From NCBI RefSeq assembly GCF_002245495.1, contig NZ_NQJF01000006.1:124001-188000 (forward strand): a stretch of 64,000 nucleotides of DNA, read 5' to 3'. Both the position numbers and the translations under genes were made by a program. How positions within the stretch are numbered: the stretch's first letter is position 1; the number at the start of each line of letters is the position of its first letter. Positions 10,140-19,846 of this stretch are shown here, in pieces. The notes below the pieces were generated by a model. The model was not told the DNA's origin, did no database searches, and was given only the letters and a program-made list of their open reading frames with translations. Source of the stretch: Oceanimonas baumannii. GTDB lineage: Bacteria > Pseudomonadota > Gammaproteobacteria > Enterobacterales > Aeromonadaceae.

Positions 10140-11038
10140 CAGAACAGCAAACTTATTGTGGCTTTGTGGCCATCGTCGGCCGCCCTAATGTAGGCAAGTC
10201 GACCCTGCTGAACCGGCTGCTGGGGCAGAAGGTCAGCATCACCTCTAAAAAACCGCAGACGACCCGCCACCGTATTATGGGCATCGACACTGACGGGGAT
10301 TACCAGATTGTCTATGTCGACACACCCGGTCTGCACATTGAAGAAAAACGTGCCATCAACCGGCTGATGAACCGGGCGGCAACCAGCTCGTTGGGTGATG
10401 TGGAAATGGTGGTGTTTGTGGTCGACGGTACCCAGTGGACCAAAGACGACGACATGGTATTGAACAAGTTGCGGCGCATGAGTTGTCCCGTGGTACTGGC
10501 GATCAACAAGATCGATAACGTGGAAAGCAAAGAGATCCTGCTGCCGCACATGCAATGGCTGGCTCAGCAAATGGACTTTGCCGATATCGTGCCGATCTCG
10601 GCGGAAAAGGGCACTAATGTCGAGACGATCGCCAAGCTGGCGAAATCCCGGCTTAAGCCTTCTCTGCACTATTTCCCGGAAGATTACATCACTGACAGAT
10701 CCTCCCGTTTTATGGCGGCGGAAATCATTCGTGAAAAGCTGATGCGTTTTACCGGTGATGAGCTGCCTTACTCGATTACCGTTGAGATCGAGCGTTATCA
10801 GGTAGATGAAAAGGGTGTGGTGCATATTAATGGCCTGATCCTGGTAGAGCGGAGTGGCCAGAAACGCATGGTGATCGGTAATAAGGGTGAAAAGCTGCGT
10901 ACCATCGGTACTGAGGCCCGTCTGGATCTGGAACGGCTGCTGGAGCAGAAGGTATATCTGGAGCTGTGGGTCAAGGTCAAGTCCGGCTGGGCAGATGACG
11001 AACGTGCCCTGCGCAGCCTGGGTTACGGCGACGACTGA
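10136..11038 (+). CDS. era: GTPase Era
   Basis: A 300-residue GTPase needed for 30S subunit assembly and 16S 3'-end maturation. G1 ([12 protein letters not shown]), G3 (DTPGLH) and G4 (NKIDNV) are all present. The C-terminal KH domain, with [18 protein letters not shown], binds 16S rRNA. It is coupled to rnc by a four-base overlap; recO starts two bases after its stop. Confidence 0.98.
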   Translation: MTEQQTYCGFVAIVGRPNVGKSTLLNRLLGQKVSITSKKPQTTRHRIMGIDTDGDYQIVYVDTPGLHIEEKRAINRLMNRAATSSLGDVEMVVFVVDGTQWTKDDDMVLNKLRRMSCPVVLAINKIDNVESKEILLPHMQWLAQQMDFADIVPISAEKGTNVETIAKLAKSRLKPSLHYFPEDYITDRSSRFMAAEIIREKLMRFTGDELPYSITVEIERYQVDEKGVVHINGLILVERSGQKRMVIGNKGEKLRTIGTEARLDLERLLEQKVYLELWVKVKSGWADDERALRSLGYGDD

Positions 11039-11040
11039 AT

Positions 11041-11748
11041 ATGGCGCTTGCCGCCTTTGTTATTCACAGCCGTCCCTATAGGGAAACCAGCCAGCTGGTG
11101 GAAGTGTTCACTCAGGAGCAGGGGCGGCAAAGCCTGGTGGCCCGGGGCAGTCGTCAGCCCCGCTCGCCCTTAAAGGGGCTGCTGCAGCCCTTTGTTCCTC
11201 TGCGGCTTACCTTTGGTGGCAAAGGTGAACTGAAAACCCTCTATAGTGCAGAGGCCACCGGCCCGGCGATCAGGCTGACCGGCACCGCGCTATATAGCGG
11301 CCTTTATCTCAACGAGCTGATCCATTACCTGCTAGAAATACAAACGCCTTTTGAAGAGGTGTTTGAAGTGTATGAGACGACCTTGAGAAAGCTGGCGGCC
11401 GGCAGTGCTCTTGAGCCTTGTTTGCGCAATTTTGAGTTCTATATGCTGAATGTGCTGGGCTATGGCGTTGACTTTACCCAGGACGCCGAGACCGGTGCAG
11501 TAGTTTGTGCGCAAGGCTGGTATGCTTATCGCCCTGAAGCCGGCTTTGTGGCGCTGGTACGGCCCGAGCCCGGAGCTTATCGTGGTGACTGGCTTCATGA
11601 CCTGGCGGAGCTCCGGCTGGAGTCAGCAGAAGTGCTGGCAGCAGCCAAACGTTTCAGCCGTACCGCGCTGGCCCCCTATCTGGAAGGACGAGTGCTGAAA
11701 AGCCGGGCCCTGTTTATCAAAGGAAAGAGAGGAAGTCCCAGTGAGTGA
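11041..11748 (+). CDS. recO: DNA repair protein RecO
   Basis: A 235-residue recombination mediator of the RecFOR pathway that loads RecA on SSB-coated gaps. The N-terminal OB-fold runs from [20 protein letters not shown] to [11 protein letters not shown] helical domain follows. The E. coli-type zinc cysteines are not retained as a cluster. It overlaps pdxJ by eight bases. Confidence 0.95.
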   Translation: MALAAFVIHSRPYRETSQLVEVFTQEQGRQSLVARGSRQPRSPLKGLLQPFVPLRLTFGGKGELKTLYSAEATGPAIRLTGTALYSGLYLNELIHYLLEIQTPFEEVFEVYETTLRKLAAGSALEPCLRNFEFYMLNVLGYGVDFTQDAETGAVVCAQGWYAYRPEAGFVALVRPEPGAYRGDWLHDLAELRLESAEVLAAAKRFSRTALAPYLEGRVLKSRALFIKGKRGSPSE

Positions 11749-12478
11749 ACTGTATTTGGGTGTCAATATCGATCATATCGCCACACTGCGTAATGCCCGC
11801 GGAACCAGCTATCCGGATCCGGTACATGCGGCGGCCATTGCCGAGCAGTCCGGTGCCGATGGTATTACCGTCCACCTGCGGGAAGACCGCCGGCATATCA
11901 CCGACAGGGACGTGGAAATTCTGGCACAGACCATAGAAACCAGAATGAACCTGGAAATGGCCGTTACCGATGAAATGATCGACATTGCCTGCCGTATTAA
12001 ACCGGCGTTTGTCTGCCTGGTGCCGGAAAAGCGGGAAGAAGTCACCACCGAAGGTGGCCTGGATGTGGCGGGGCAGCTCGACAAGATAACCGCGGCGGTG
12101 GCCCGCCTGCGCGAGGCGGGTATCAAGGTGTCGTTGTTTATTGATGCGGACAAGGCCCAGATAGACGCCGCCGTAGCCACCGGAGCGCCTTACATTGAAA
12201 TTCACACCGGTCATTATGCCGATGCTACTGATGAGGCCGAACAGCTGGCCGAGCTCAAGCGCATTGCGGCCTGTGCTTCCCATGCCCACGACGCCGGGCT
12301 TAAGGTGAACGGCGGTCATGGCCTGCACTACCATAACGTCAAGCCTATCGCTGCCATTCCGGAAATGCTGGAGCTGAACATCGGTCACGCCATTATTGCC
12401 CGTGCTGCGTTTGATGGCCTGGAAAAAGCGGTGCGTGACATGAAGCGTCTGCTGCGAGAAGCCCGACAGGGCGTTTAA
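11741..12478 (+). CDS. pdxJ: Pyridoxine 5'-phosphate synthase
   Basis: A 245-residue TIM-barrel enzyme that joins 1-deoxyxylulose 5-phosphate with 3-amino-2-oxopropyl phosphate in vitamin B6 synthesis. It begins [32 protein letters not shown] and the late HGLHYHNV motif are typical. The start is GTG 11741, inside the recO end, with AGGAAAGAGAGGAAG upstream. It ends the lepA operon; a strong terminator follows. The acpS gene that usually follows in E. coli is absent. Confidence 0.97.
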   Translation: MSELYLGVNIDHIATLRNARGTSYPDPVHAAAIAEQSGADGITVHLREDRRHITDRDVEILAQTIETRMNLEMAVTDEMIDIACRIKPAFVCLVPEKREEVTTEGGLDVAGQLDKITAAVARLREAGIKVSLFIDADKAQIDAAVATGAPYIEIHTGHYADATDEAEQLAELKRIAACASHAHDAGLKVNGGHGLHYHNVKPIAAIPEMLELNIGHAIIARAAFDGLEKAVRDMKRLLREARQGV

Positions 12479-12506
12479 GCCGTAAGTGATAAGCTGTCAG
12501 CGGTAA

Positions 12507-12541
12507 GAAAAACCCGGACCATCAGGTATCCGGGTTTTTTG
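12507..12541 (+). terminator. Intrinsic terminator after pdxJ
   Basis: The arms AAACCCGGA and TCCGGGTTT form a GC-rich stem around a short loop and run into TTTTTT. The matching A-run on the left lets it act on both strands, which suits its position between convergent pdxJ and barA. Confidence 0.9.
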
Positions 12542-12588
12542 TAGGCCTGGCTTCAGCCGGGAAAATTATGCTGCATGTAACTTCGTTG

Positions 12589-12632
12589 CCCCAATAAATG
12601 GGGGCCTGCAGGTGCACTCGGCACCTGCAGGC
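12589..12632. terminator. Tandem hairpins downstream of barA
   Basis: A short hairpin (CCCC-AATAAAT-GGGG, 12590-12604) abuts a perfect 12-base inverted repeat (GCCTGCAGGTGC at 12604-12615 and GCACCTGCAGGC at 12621-12632, five-base loop). They lie 20-60 bases after the barA stop. There is no clear T-tract, so they may act as an mRNA 3'-stabilising or weak bidirectional termination structure. Confidence 0.5.
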
Positions 12633-12652
12633 AACATCGCTTACGGCTGCTT

Positions 12653-15349
12653 TTACAAATATCCTTTTGCTTCTTCCCTTACCTGTTCAATACGCTCTTC
12701 CAGCTCCAGCAGCTCCGGTTCCAGCGTGTCGACGCCCTGCTTGTTTAGCAACGCCTGCTCCAGTCCGGCCAGTAATACCTGCAGCTGAGGGACACCGCAA
12801 TACACGGCACCTCCATGCAGCTTGTGCAGAGGAGCGTACAGGGCATTACCATCCAGCTCGCCGGCCAGGGCGGCACTCAGCACCGGAGTGAACTCTTCAA
12901 AACTTTGCAGCAGCAGAGTCAGCATTTCCCGTGCCAGCGCTTCGCGGCCACCGGACTGTTGCAGGGCCAGCGGCCAGTCGATCAGCCCGTTTTGCTTCGG
13001 GACGCGGGCAAAGTGGTTAATAATGCGTGCCAGTATGGTTTCGTCGATAGGCTTGGCCAGATAATCATCCATGCCCTGCTGAAGCAGCCGGTCCCGTTCA
13101 CCGGCAATAGCATGGGCGGTGACCGCCACAATCGGGGTGGTGGCATTGAGCCCGCCCTGACGGCGAATTTCCTGGGTGGCCTGAATGCCGTCGAGCACCG
13201 GCATCTGAATATCCATAAAAATAATGTCGTAGCGATTGGCAGTGGCCTTATTGAGCGCATCCTGACCGTTACGGCCGGTATCTACCTGACTGACCTGCTC
13301 GGCCAGCATGGCACTGATCAGCTTGAGATTGGCCGGGTTATCGTCGACCGCCAGCACCCGCATTGGCCGGCGTCGGGTCGGTGGTGGCAGAGCAATGGGC
13401 GCCATTGGCTCATCACCGGTAGTGCGCGGCTCGGCCAGGGCATGGGCCAGTTTCTGGTAGTGAGCCGGTTTACTCAGGCAGTGGCTTGCCCCGGCCGTCA
13501 GTAATGAATCGCTTAGCGTTGGATCGGTGGAGCTCAGCAGAATGACGGTTCTGTTATTAAAGGCCAGCTGCCGTTTCAGCTCCTGCTCCATCTGGCTGGG
13601 CAGGGCGTGAGGGCCAAAGCCCAGCACAGCAAGATCGATGGGCTGTTCGGCGGTCGGTTCATAGAGCACCTGCATGCCCCACTCCCGTAGCAGGGCACTG
13701 GTGGCGCGCCGGCTGAAGCCGTCTTCTTCCTGATAAAGTACCGTCTTGCCGGTCAGCTCCGCCAGTGGCAAGGGCTCGGCCAGGGGCAGGGCAGCCTTGT
13801 CGAGTTCAAGAGTAAAGCTGAACACCGAGCCGGCACCGGGCTCGGAATAGAGTTCAATATCACCGGCCATCTGATGTACCAGCTTTTGTGTTATCACCAG
13901 CCCCAGACCGGTACCGCCATAGCGTCGGGAAATGCTGGAGTCGGCCTGATTAAAGGCCTGAAACAGCTGGCGGCGCTGACTGTCGGAAATACCGATGCCG
14001 GTGTCCTGCACATGAATGCACAGGCCGCTGCGTTCGGGCTGCCCGGCGGGGCGGGCATCCACCCGTATATCCACATTGCCCTGCTCGGTAAATTTGATGG
14101 CGTTGCCGACCAGGTTGTTAAGGACCTGCTGCAGCCGCAGCGGATCCCCGACCAGACTGTCGTGTACCGCCGCATCGATTCGGAGCGACAGTTCCAGCCC
14201 TTTGTCGTGGGCGCTGGGTGCCAGCAGCACCATGACTTCCTGCAGCGTGTCGCGCAGGGAGAAGGGGATCTGCTCCATTTTCAGCTTGCCGGCTTCCAGC
14301 TTGGAGAAGTCGAGGATGTCATTAATGATACCGAGCAGGTTCTGGGCCGACTTTTCGATGGTCTTAAGGTAATCGAGCTGACTGGCAGTCAGGCGGGTTT
14401 TCTGCAACTGGCGGGCGAAGCCGATGACCCCGTTCAGCGGTGTGCGCAGTTCATGGGACATATTGGCCAGAAACTCGGTTTTAACCCGGGCCGCTTCCTG
14501 GGCCCGCTTTTTGGCCATGTCGAGTTCGATATTCTGAATTTCAATCTGTTCCAGCGTTTCGCGCAAGTCCGACGTGGCCTGATCGATATTTTGCTGCATT
14601 TCATCGTGGTATTCCGACAGCGATTTGGCCATGGCATTGATGCCGTTTTTCAGCATCTCCAGCTCACCGCTGAACTCGCCGCTGACCCGGGTGTCGAGCC
14701 GGCCTTCACGAATTTTATACACGGCACTGACCATGTCGGTAATCGGCTGGGACACGTCCTTGATTAAACGCATGCCAAACAGAGCGCTGACACACACACC
14801 CAGCAGTACGATCAGACCGGCAAAAAAGGTATCACGATAGTGCAGCAGCATGGCCGAATCGCCGGTCAGCTGCATGGCGACATACCCCAGCGGCTGAGTG
14901 GCCGACTCTTCCCACAGGGTATCGGCCCGGGTGGCATCGGTCAGTACCGGAGTGCGCAGAATGATGCCGTTTTCGCGCGGATCCACATTGGTGGTGGCGG
15001 GGATGGCCATGCCTTCCGGTAACCGCAATACCTTGTAGTCTTTGTGATAGTTGGAGGTGACCAGTAATTTTCCATCGGCATCAAACAAGGCAATCGACGT
15101 CACCAGCGGCGTGTTGTTGCGCTGAATATTACTGAGCAGCCGGTTGAGGGCTTCACGGTTGCGTGCAGTCAGCGCCAGCTCACTGGCCAGGGCCAGTGGT
15201 TCAATCACGTTCACCCCTTCCTGGATCAGGGCGTCTTCCAGCTGCTGGTAGCGGTTTACGGAAAAATAACCCGCCAGCAAAATGCCGATAATCAGGGTCG
15301 GAATAATGGTAAAGGCCAGTACCCGGGCTCGCAGGCCGTATTTGGTCAT
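12653..15349 (-). CDS. barA: Hybrid sensor kinase BarA
   Basis: An 898-residue tripartite histidine kinase of the BarA/UvrY (GacS/GacA) system that controls carbon storage through CsrA-binding RNAs. In order: a membrane segment at ~10-30, a periplasmic sensor part, a second membrane segment at ~172-192, a HAMP domain, a HisKA domain with the phospho-His in SHELRTPLNG (His299), and an ATPase domain (DTGIGIS, GGTGLGL). A degenerate receiver follows, then a full receiver (VDDNPANLKL, FMDIQMPVLDG) and a C-terminal HPt domain (LHKLHGGAVYCG). It is divergent from rlmD, as in enterics. Confidence 0.96.
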   Translation of the reverse strand: MTKYGLRARVLAFTIIPTLIIGILLAGYFSVNRYQQLEDALIQEGVNVIEPLALASELALTARNREALNRLLSNIQRNNTPLVTSIALFDADGKLLVTSNYHKDYKVLRLPEGMAIPATTNVDPRENGIILRTPVLTDATRADTLWEESATQPLGYVAMQLTGDSAMLLHYRDTFFAGLIVLLGVCVSALFGMRLIKDVSQPITDMVSAVYKIREGRLDTRVSGEFSGELEMLKNGINAMAKSLSEYHDEMQQNIDQATSDLRETLEQIEIQNIELDMAKKRAQEAARVKTEFLANMSHELRTPLNGVIGFARQLQKTRLTASQLDYLKTIEKSAQNLLGIINDILDFSKLEAGKLKMEQIPFSLRDTLQEVMVLLAPSAHDKGLELSLRIDAAVHDSLVGDPLRLQQVLNNLVGNAIKFTEQGNVDIRVDARPAGQPERSGLCIHVQDTGIGISDSQRRQLFQAFNQADSSISRRYGGTGLGLVITQKLVHQMAGDIELYSEPGAGSVFSFTLELDKAALPLAEPLPLAELTGKTVLYQEEDGFSRRATSALLREWGMQVLYEPTAEQPIDLAVLGFGPHALPSQMEQELKRQLAFNNRTVILLSSTDPTLSDSLLTAGASHCLSKPAHYQKLAHALAEPRTTGDEPMAPIALPPPTRRRPMRVLAVDDNPANLKLISAMLAEQVSQVDTGRNGQDALNKATANRYDIIFMDIQMPVLDGIQATQEIRRQGGLNATTPIVAVTAHAIAGERDRLLQQGMDDYLAKPIDETILARIINHFARVPKQNGLIDWPLALQQSGGREALAREMLTLLLQSFEEFTPVLSAALAGELDGNALYAPLHKLHGGAVYCGVPQLQVLLAGLEQALLNKQGVDTLEPELLELEERIEQVREEAKGYL

Positions 15350-15429
15350 AATGGGCTTATGTGGGACAATATGCGTTTAAAAGACAGTAGGCTCATGATG
15401 ACATAGCCGGTTCGAGGGCTCCACGTTTT

Positions 15430-16743
15430 ATGGTTCAGTTCTTCAAAGTCAAAAAGCCTTCAGCGCCGGCCAAAGCGCCTCTGGATGTTCGTATTATCGA
15501 GCTTAACGGTCACGGCATGGGAGTAGCCCGACATCAGGGCAAGCCGTTATTTGTCGCCGGCGTGTTGCCCGGTGAAGAAGTACGGGTGCAGCTGACCGCT
15601 CAGACCAGCCGTTATGCCACCGCCAGCCTGCAAAAAGTGATTAAGCCATCACCAGACAGACTTAAACCTTTCTGTATCCATACCAGCGACTGTGGTGGCT
15701 GCAATCTGCAACAACTGCCCCTTGTCAGCCAGCGCGAGTTAAAGCAAAAGGCCGTGCTCAGCCTGTTTGGCCGCCACGGTATGACCGAACTGCCAGAGCC
15801 GGAGTGGCTGGTCGGGGAAGGGCAGGGTTACCGCCGGGCGGCACGGCTGGCCATTCGTCGCCAGGGCAAGGGGGTTGCGCTGGGTTTTCGTCAATCTCAG
15901 TCTCATGAACTGGTGCAGGTGGAGTCTTGTGGCGTGCTGGCGCCGGTACTGTCAAAGCTGATTGGGCCGTTACGCCAATTGCTGAATCGCTTGTGTTCAC
16001 TGCGGCTGCTGGGTCATATCGAGCTGTACGATGCCGCTGAAGGCGTCGCATTACTGCTGCGTCACAAAGGCAATCTGCCGGCAGCAGATCTGGATATACT
16101 GCTGGCCTTTGCCCAGGAGTATGCGCTGGCCCTGTTTTTACAGGATGATACCGGCAGGCGGCCTTTACATGTTCCGTTTCCTCTTTATTATCAGTTGAGT
16201 AACCTGACGCTTTCGTTTACCCCCGGCGACTTTATTCAGGTTCATGGCACACTGAATGAAGCAATGGTGCAGCAGGCCATTGACTGGCTGGCCCCTGAGC
16301 CGGGCATGCCGGTGCTGGACTTGTTTTGTGGCATCGGCAATTTCTCTCTGCCGCTGGCGGCGGCGGGCCATCCGGTGGTGGGGGTGGAAGGCGTGATGGA
16401 AATGGTCGAGCAGGCCAGAGGTAATGCCGAAGATAACCAACTGCCTCAGGCCCGTTTTTACCGTGCCGATCTGGCCGCCGACTTTACCCGGGAACCCTGG
16501 GCCGAAGAAGGCTTTTCCCAGGTGCTGATTGACCCCGGCCGGGCGGGCGCCGAGCAAGTGATGCCGTATCTTGCCAAACTGTCTCCCGAGCGACTGCTGT
16601 ACGTCTCGTGCAATCCTGCCACGCTGGCCAGAGACAGTGAGGTATTGCTGGCGGCCGGTTACCGCATCAGCCGGTTCGGGCTTATCGACATGTTTCCCCA
16701 CACGCCCCATTGCGAGGCAATGGCGCTGTTTGAACTGACTTAA
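15430..16743 (+). CDS. rlmD: 23S rRNA (uracil-1939-C5)-methyltransferase
   Basis: A 437-residue RlmD/RumA. A TRAM domain opens the protein; the Fe-S cluster cysteines are in CIHTSDCGGCNL. The SAM-binding motif DLFCGIGNFSLPLA and the catalytic LLYVSCNPATLARD come near the C-terminus. It is followed after nine bases by relA, so both are likely in one transcript. Confidence 0.96.
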   Translation: MVQFFKVKKPSAPAKAPLDVRIIELNGHGMGVARHQGKPLFVAGVLPGEEVRVQLTAQTSRYATASLQKVIKPSPDRLKPFCIHTSDCGGCNLQQLPLVSQRELKQKAVLSLFGRHGMTELPEPEWLVGEGQGYRRAARLAIRRQGKGVALGFRQSQSHELVQVESCGVLAPVLSKLIGPLRQLLNRLCSLRLLGHIELYDAAEGVALLLRHKGNLPAADLDILLAFAQEYALALFLQDDTGRRPLHVPFPLYYQLSNLTLSFTPGDFIQVHGTLNEAMVQQAIDWLAPEPGMPVLDLFCGIGNFSLPLAAAGHPVVGVEGVMEMVEQARGNAEDNQLPQARFYRADLAADFTREPWAEEGFSQVLIDPGRAGAEQVMPYLAKLSPERLLYVSCNPATLARDSEVLLAAGYRISRFGLIDMFPHTPHCEAMALFELT

Positions 16744-16751
16744 GGACGCTT

Positions 16752-18965
16752 ATGGTTGCCGTGCGCGAAACTCATCTCAAGTCGACCTTCTGCCTGCAGG
16801 AGTGGGTTGACGGCCTTTCAGTAGACGTTAGTGAGCGGGCGCGTCTGAAAGCCATTTATGAGTATTGCCGGCAACTGGATGTGAATCCCGAGACCAGTGC
16901 CCGGCTGCTGGCTCAGGGCGTGGAAATGGTCGGTATTCTGCTTACCCTGAGTATGGATGCTGACACCCTCCGCTCGGCACTGCTGTATCCGTTTCTGGAA
17001 AATAGGATCCTGACTGCCGAACGGGTGCAGGAAGACTTTGGCGACAATATTCATCAGTTGCTGCAGGGTGTGGCTGATATGGAAGCCATTCGTTCGTTGC
17101 AGCATGTTCATGGCGACAAAGGCAACGAGGCTCAGGCTGACAAGGTACGGCGCATGCTGCTGGCCATGGTCGAAGATGTGCGCGCCGTGGTGATCAAGCT
17201 GGCGGAGCGCATTACCTGCCTGCGGGAAGTTAAGAATGCCGATGAAGAAACCCGGGTGCTGGTGGCCAAGGAAATTGCCAATATCTATGCGCCGCTGGCG
17301 AACCGTTTGGGCATCGGTCAGCTCAAGTGGGAGCTGGAAGATCTGTCGTTCCGCTATCTGCATCCGGAGACCTACAAGCGTATTGCCCGGCTGCTGGATG
17401 AAAAACGGCTGGCGCGGGAAGACTATATCGCCAGCTTTGTCGGTGCTCTGAATCACGCTTTGCACGAAGCGGGTGTGGATGCAGAAGTCTATGGCCGGCC
17501 CAAGCATATTTACAGCATCTGGCGCAAGATGCAGAAAAAGAGCCTCGATTTTGACGAGCTGTTTGATGTACGCGCGGTGCGGGTTGTGACACACCGGCTG
17601 CAGGACTGTTATGCCGCCCTGGGCATAGTACATACCCAGTGGCGGCATATTCCCCGGGAATTTGACGACTATGTGGCGAACCCCAAGCCCAACGGGTATC
17701 AGTCCATCCATACCGTGGTGATCGGTCCTGAGGGTAAAACCGTGGAGATCCAGATCCGCACCGAGCAGATGCATCAGGATGCAGAGCTGGGGGTCGCTGC
17801 CCACTGGAAATACAAGGAAGGGGCCGGCAGCGGCAAGCAGGGCGGTTATGAAGAAAAAATTGCCTGGCTGAGAAAACTGCTGGCCTGGCAGGAAGATATG
17901 GCCGAGAGCGGCTCTCTGGTGGATGAGCTGCGCAGTCAGGTGTTTGAAGACAGGGTGTATGTCTTCACCCCCAAAGGCGATGTAGTGGACATGCCTGCCG
18001 GGGCCACGCCGCTGGACTTTGCCTATTATGTGCATAGTCAGGTCGGACATCGTTGCATCGGGGCCAAAATAGACGGCCGTATTGTGCCTTTTACCTATCA
18101 GCTGCAAACCGGCGATCAGGTTGAGATTATCACCCAGAAACACCCGAACCCCAGCCGTGACTGGATGAATCCTAATCAGGGCTTTTTGCGTACTTCCCGG
18201 GCCCGCTCCAAGGTGGCTACCTGGTTTAAAAAGCAGGACAGGGACAAGAACATACTGGCCGGTCGTGAGCTGCTCGACAAAGAGCTGGAACGGCTGGGCA
18301 TGGGATTCTCCTGGCTGGATAAAAAAGCCCTGGAACGCTTTAACGTGACCAGCCTGGATGATCTGCTGGCGGGCATTGGCGGTGGTGACTTACGTATTAA
18401 TCAGCTGCTTAATTATCTGCAAAGCCAGCACAAAAAGCCGAGCAGTGAAGAGCAGGACCAGCAGGTGCTGCGGGAGCTGGAGCAAAAAGCTGCGAAGAAA
18501 CCGCAGGATAACAAACCCAAGGGGCACATAGTGGTGCAGGGTGTGGGTAATCTGCTGACCAATACCGCCCGCTGCTGTCAGCCTATCCCCGGCGACGAAA
18601 TCATTGGTTTTATTACACAGGGGAGGGGCATCTCCATTCACCGGGCAGACTGTGAGCAGCTCAAGGAGCTGGCATTGCAGCACCCCGAGCGCATGGTGGA
18701 TGCGGTCTGGGGCGAAGATAATGGTGGTGGTTATCAGCTGACCCTGCGGGTTGTGGCCAATGATCGCTCCGGCCTGCTGCGGGATATCACCACCATACTG
18801 GCCAATGAAAAGATCAATGTCATGGGGGTCAACAGCCGATCCAACCGCAAACAGCAGACGGCCACCATCGATATGGAGCTGGAAGTGTACAATATTGATA
18901 CGCTGAGCCGGACCCTGGCTCGCATTGGTCAGCTGCCCGATATACTGGAAGCCCGCAGGCTGTAA
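16752..18965 (+). CDS. relA: (p)ppGpp synthetase RelA
   Basis: A 737-residue ribosome-linked alarmone synthetase of the stringent response. The N-terminal HD-type region is degenerate (TLSMDADTLRSALLYPFLE), as in RelA rather than SpoT. The synthetase domain holds YGRPKHIYSIWRKM and NPKPNGYQSIHTVV. A TGS domain starts near VYVFTPKGDVVDMP, a zinc-finger region near ARCCQPIPGD, and a C-terminal ACT domain near VVANDRSGLLRDI. GGACGCTT lies before ATG 16752. Confidence 0.97.
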   Translation: MVAVRETHLKSTFCLQEWVDGLSVDVSERARLKAIYEYCRQLDVNPETSARLLAQGVEMVGILLTLSMDADTLRSALLYPFLENRILTAERVQEDFGDNIHQLLQGVADMEAIRSLQHVHGDKGNEAQADKVRRMLLAMVEDVRAVVIKLAERITCLREVKNADEETRVLVAKEIANIYAPLANRLGIGQLKWELEDLSFRYLHPETYKRIARLLDEKRLAREDYIASFVGALNHALHEAGVDAEVYGRPKHIYSIWRKMQKKSLDFDELFDVRAVRVVTHRLQDCYAALGIVHTQWRHIPREFDDYVANPKPNGYQSIHTVVIGPEGKTVEIQIRTEQMHQDAELGVAAHWKYKEGAGSGKQGGYEEKIAWLRKLLAWQEDMAESGSLVDELRSQVFEDRVYVFTPKGDVVDMPAGATPLDFAYYVHSQVGHRCIGAKIDGRIVPFTYQLQTGDQVEIITQKHPNPSRDWMNPNQGFLRTSRARSKVATWFKKQDRDKNILAGRELLDKELERLGMGFSWLDKKALERFNVTSLDDLLAGIGGGDLRINQLLNYLQSQHKKPSSEEQDQQVLRELEQKAAKKPQDNKPKGHIVVQGVGNLLTNTARCCQPIPGDEIIGFITQGRGISIHRADCEQLKELALQHPERMVDAVWGEDNGGGYQLTLRVVANDRSGLLRDITTILANEKINVMGVNSRSNRKQQTATIDMELEVYNIDTLSRTLARIGQLPDILEARRL

Positions 18966-18987
18966 ACAAGAATACGGATACCGGAAC

Positions 18988-19791
18988 ATGAAGCAGGAAC
19001 ATTATTCACTTGAAGACTTGCTGGCGATTATGGCTGCCCTGCGGGACCCGGAGCACGGCTGTCCCTGGGATCTGAAACAGGATTTTGCCAGTATCGTGCC
19101 TCATACCCTTGAAGAAGCGTATGAAGTGGCAGATACCATTGCCCGGGAGGCCTGGCATGAACTTCCCGGTGAGCTGGGAGATCTGCTGTTTCAGGTGGTG
19201 TTTTATGCCCGTCTTGGCGAAGAGCGAGCCAGTTTTAACTTCCACGATGTGGTGCAGGCCATCAGTACCAAGCTGGTCAGCCGTCATCCCCATGTGTTTG
19301 GTGATGTGCGTTTTGACGATGAAGCGGCGATCAAGGCTAACTGGGAAGCCACCAAAGCCAAAGAGCGCAGAGCGCGTGACCAAGAAGCCACCAGTGCCCT
19401 GGATGATATACCGCTGGCGCTGCCGGCGCTGAGCCGGGCTCATAAAATACAAAAGCGCTGCGCCGCCGTGGGCTTTGACTGGGGCGAGCTGCCACCGGTA
19501 GTGGATAAAATCCGCGAAGAGCTGGATGAAGTGATGGAAGAGGTCAATCAGCCTGAGTGCGATGATGACCGTATTGCTGACGAGCTGGGGGACTTGCTGT
19601 TTGCCACCGTGAACCTGGTACGCCACCTTAAGCAGGAGCCGGAAGCGGTACTGCGCCGGGCCAATGCCAAGTTTGAACGCCGCTTTCGTGCTGTGGAGCA
19701 GCTGCTGGCGGCGGATGGCAAAGATTGTACCAGCAGCTCGCTGGCGGAGATGGACGACTGCTGGCGGCGGGTCAAGCAAAGCGAAGGCTGA
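18988..19791 (+). CDS. mazG: Nucleoside triphosphate pyrophosphohydrolase MazG
   Basis: A 267-residue house-cleaning NTP pyrophosphatase with two MazG domains (residues ~10-115 and ~150-250), each with the acidic ELxxE...ExxD metal motif (EEAYEVADTI, ELGDLLFQVV; EELDEVMEEV, ELGDLLFATV). The start is ATG 18988 (MKQEHYSLED); an in-frame start at 18925 inside relA would add residues foreign to the family. In E. coli the next gene is pyrG; here it is motX, a break in synteny. Confidence 0.95.
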   Translation: MKQEHYSLEDLLAIMAALRDPEHGCPWDLKQDFASIVPHTLEEAYEVADTIAREAWHELPGELGDLLFQVVFYARLGEERASFNFHDVVQAISTKLVSRHPHVFGDVRFDDEAAIKANWEATKAKERRARDQEATSALDDIPLALPALSRAHKIQKRCAAVGFDWGELPPVVDKIREELDEVMEEVNQPECDDDRIADELGDLLFATVNLVRHLKQEPEAVLRRANAKFERRFRAVEQLLAADGKDCTSSSLAEMDDCWRRVKQSEG

Positions 19792-19846
19792 AGCCGTTTA
19801 ATATTCCCCGGAACCGGCCGATAACAAAAGCAGTTAAGGAGAAGTC

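Noticed and set aside
16818-18143. A 441-residue minus-strand open frame opposite relA
   Set aside because: Same shadow effect; no motif and no ribosome-binding site, while relA is complete and conserved.
18925-18987. Longer MazG N-terminus starting inside relA
   Set aside because: The extra 21 residues read from relA codons, lack family similarity, and ATG 18988 gives the standard MazG start.
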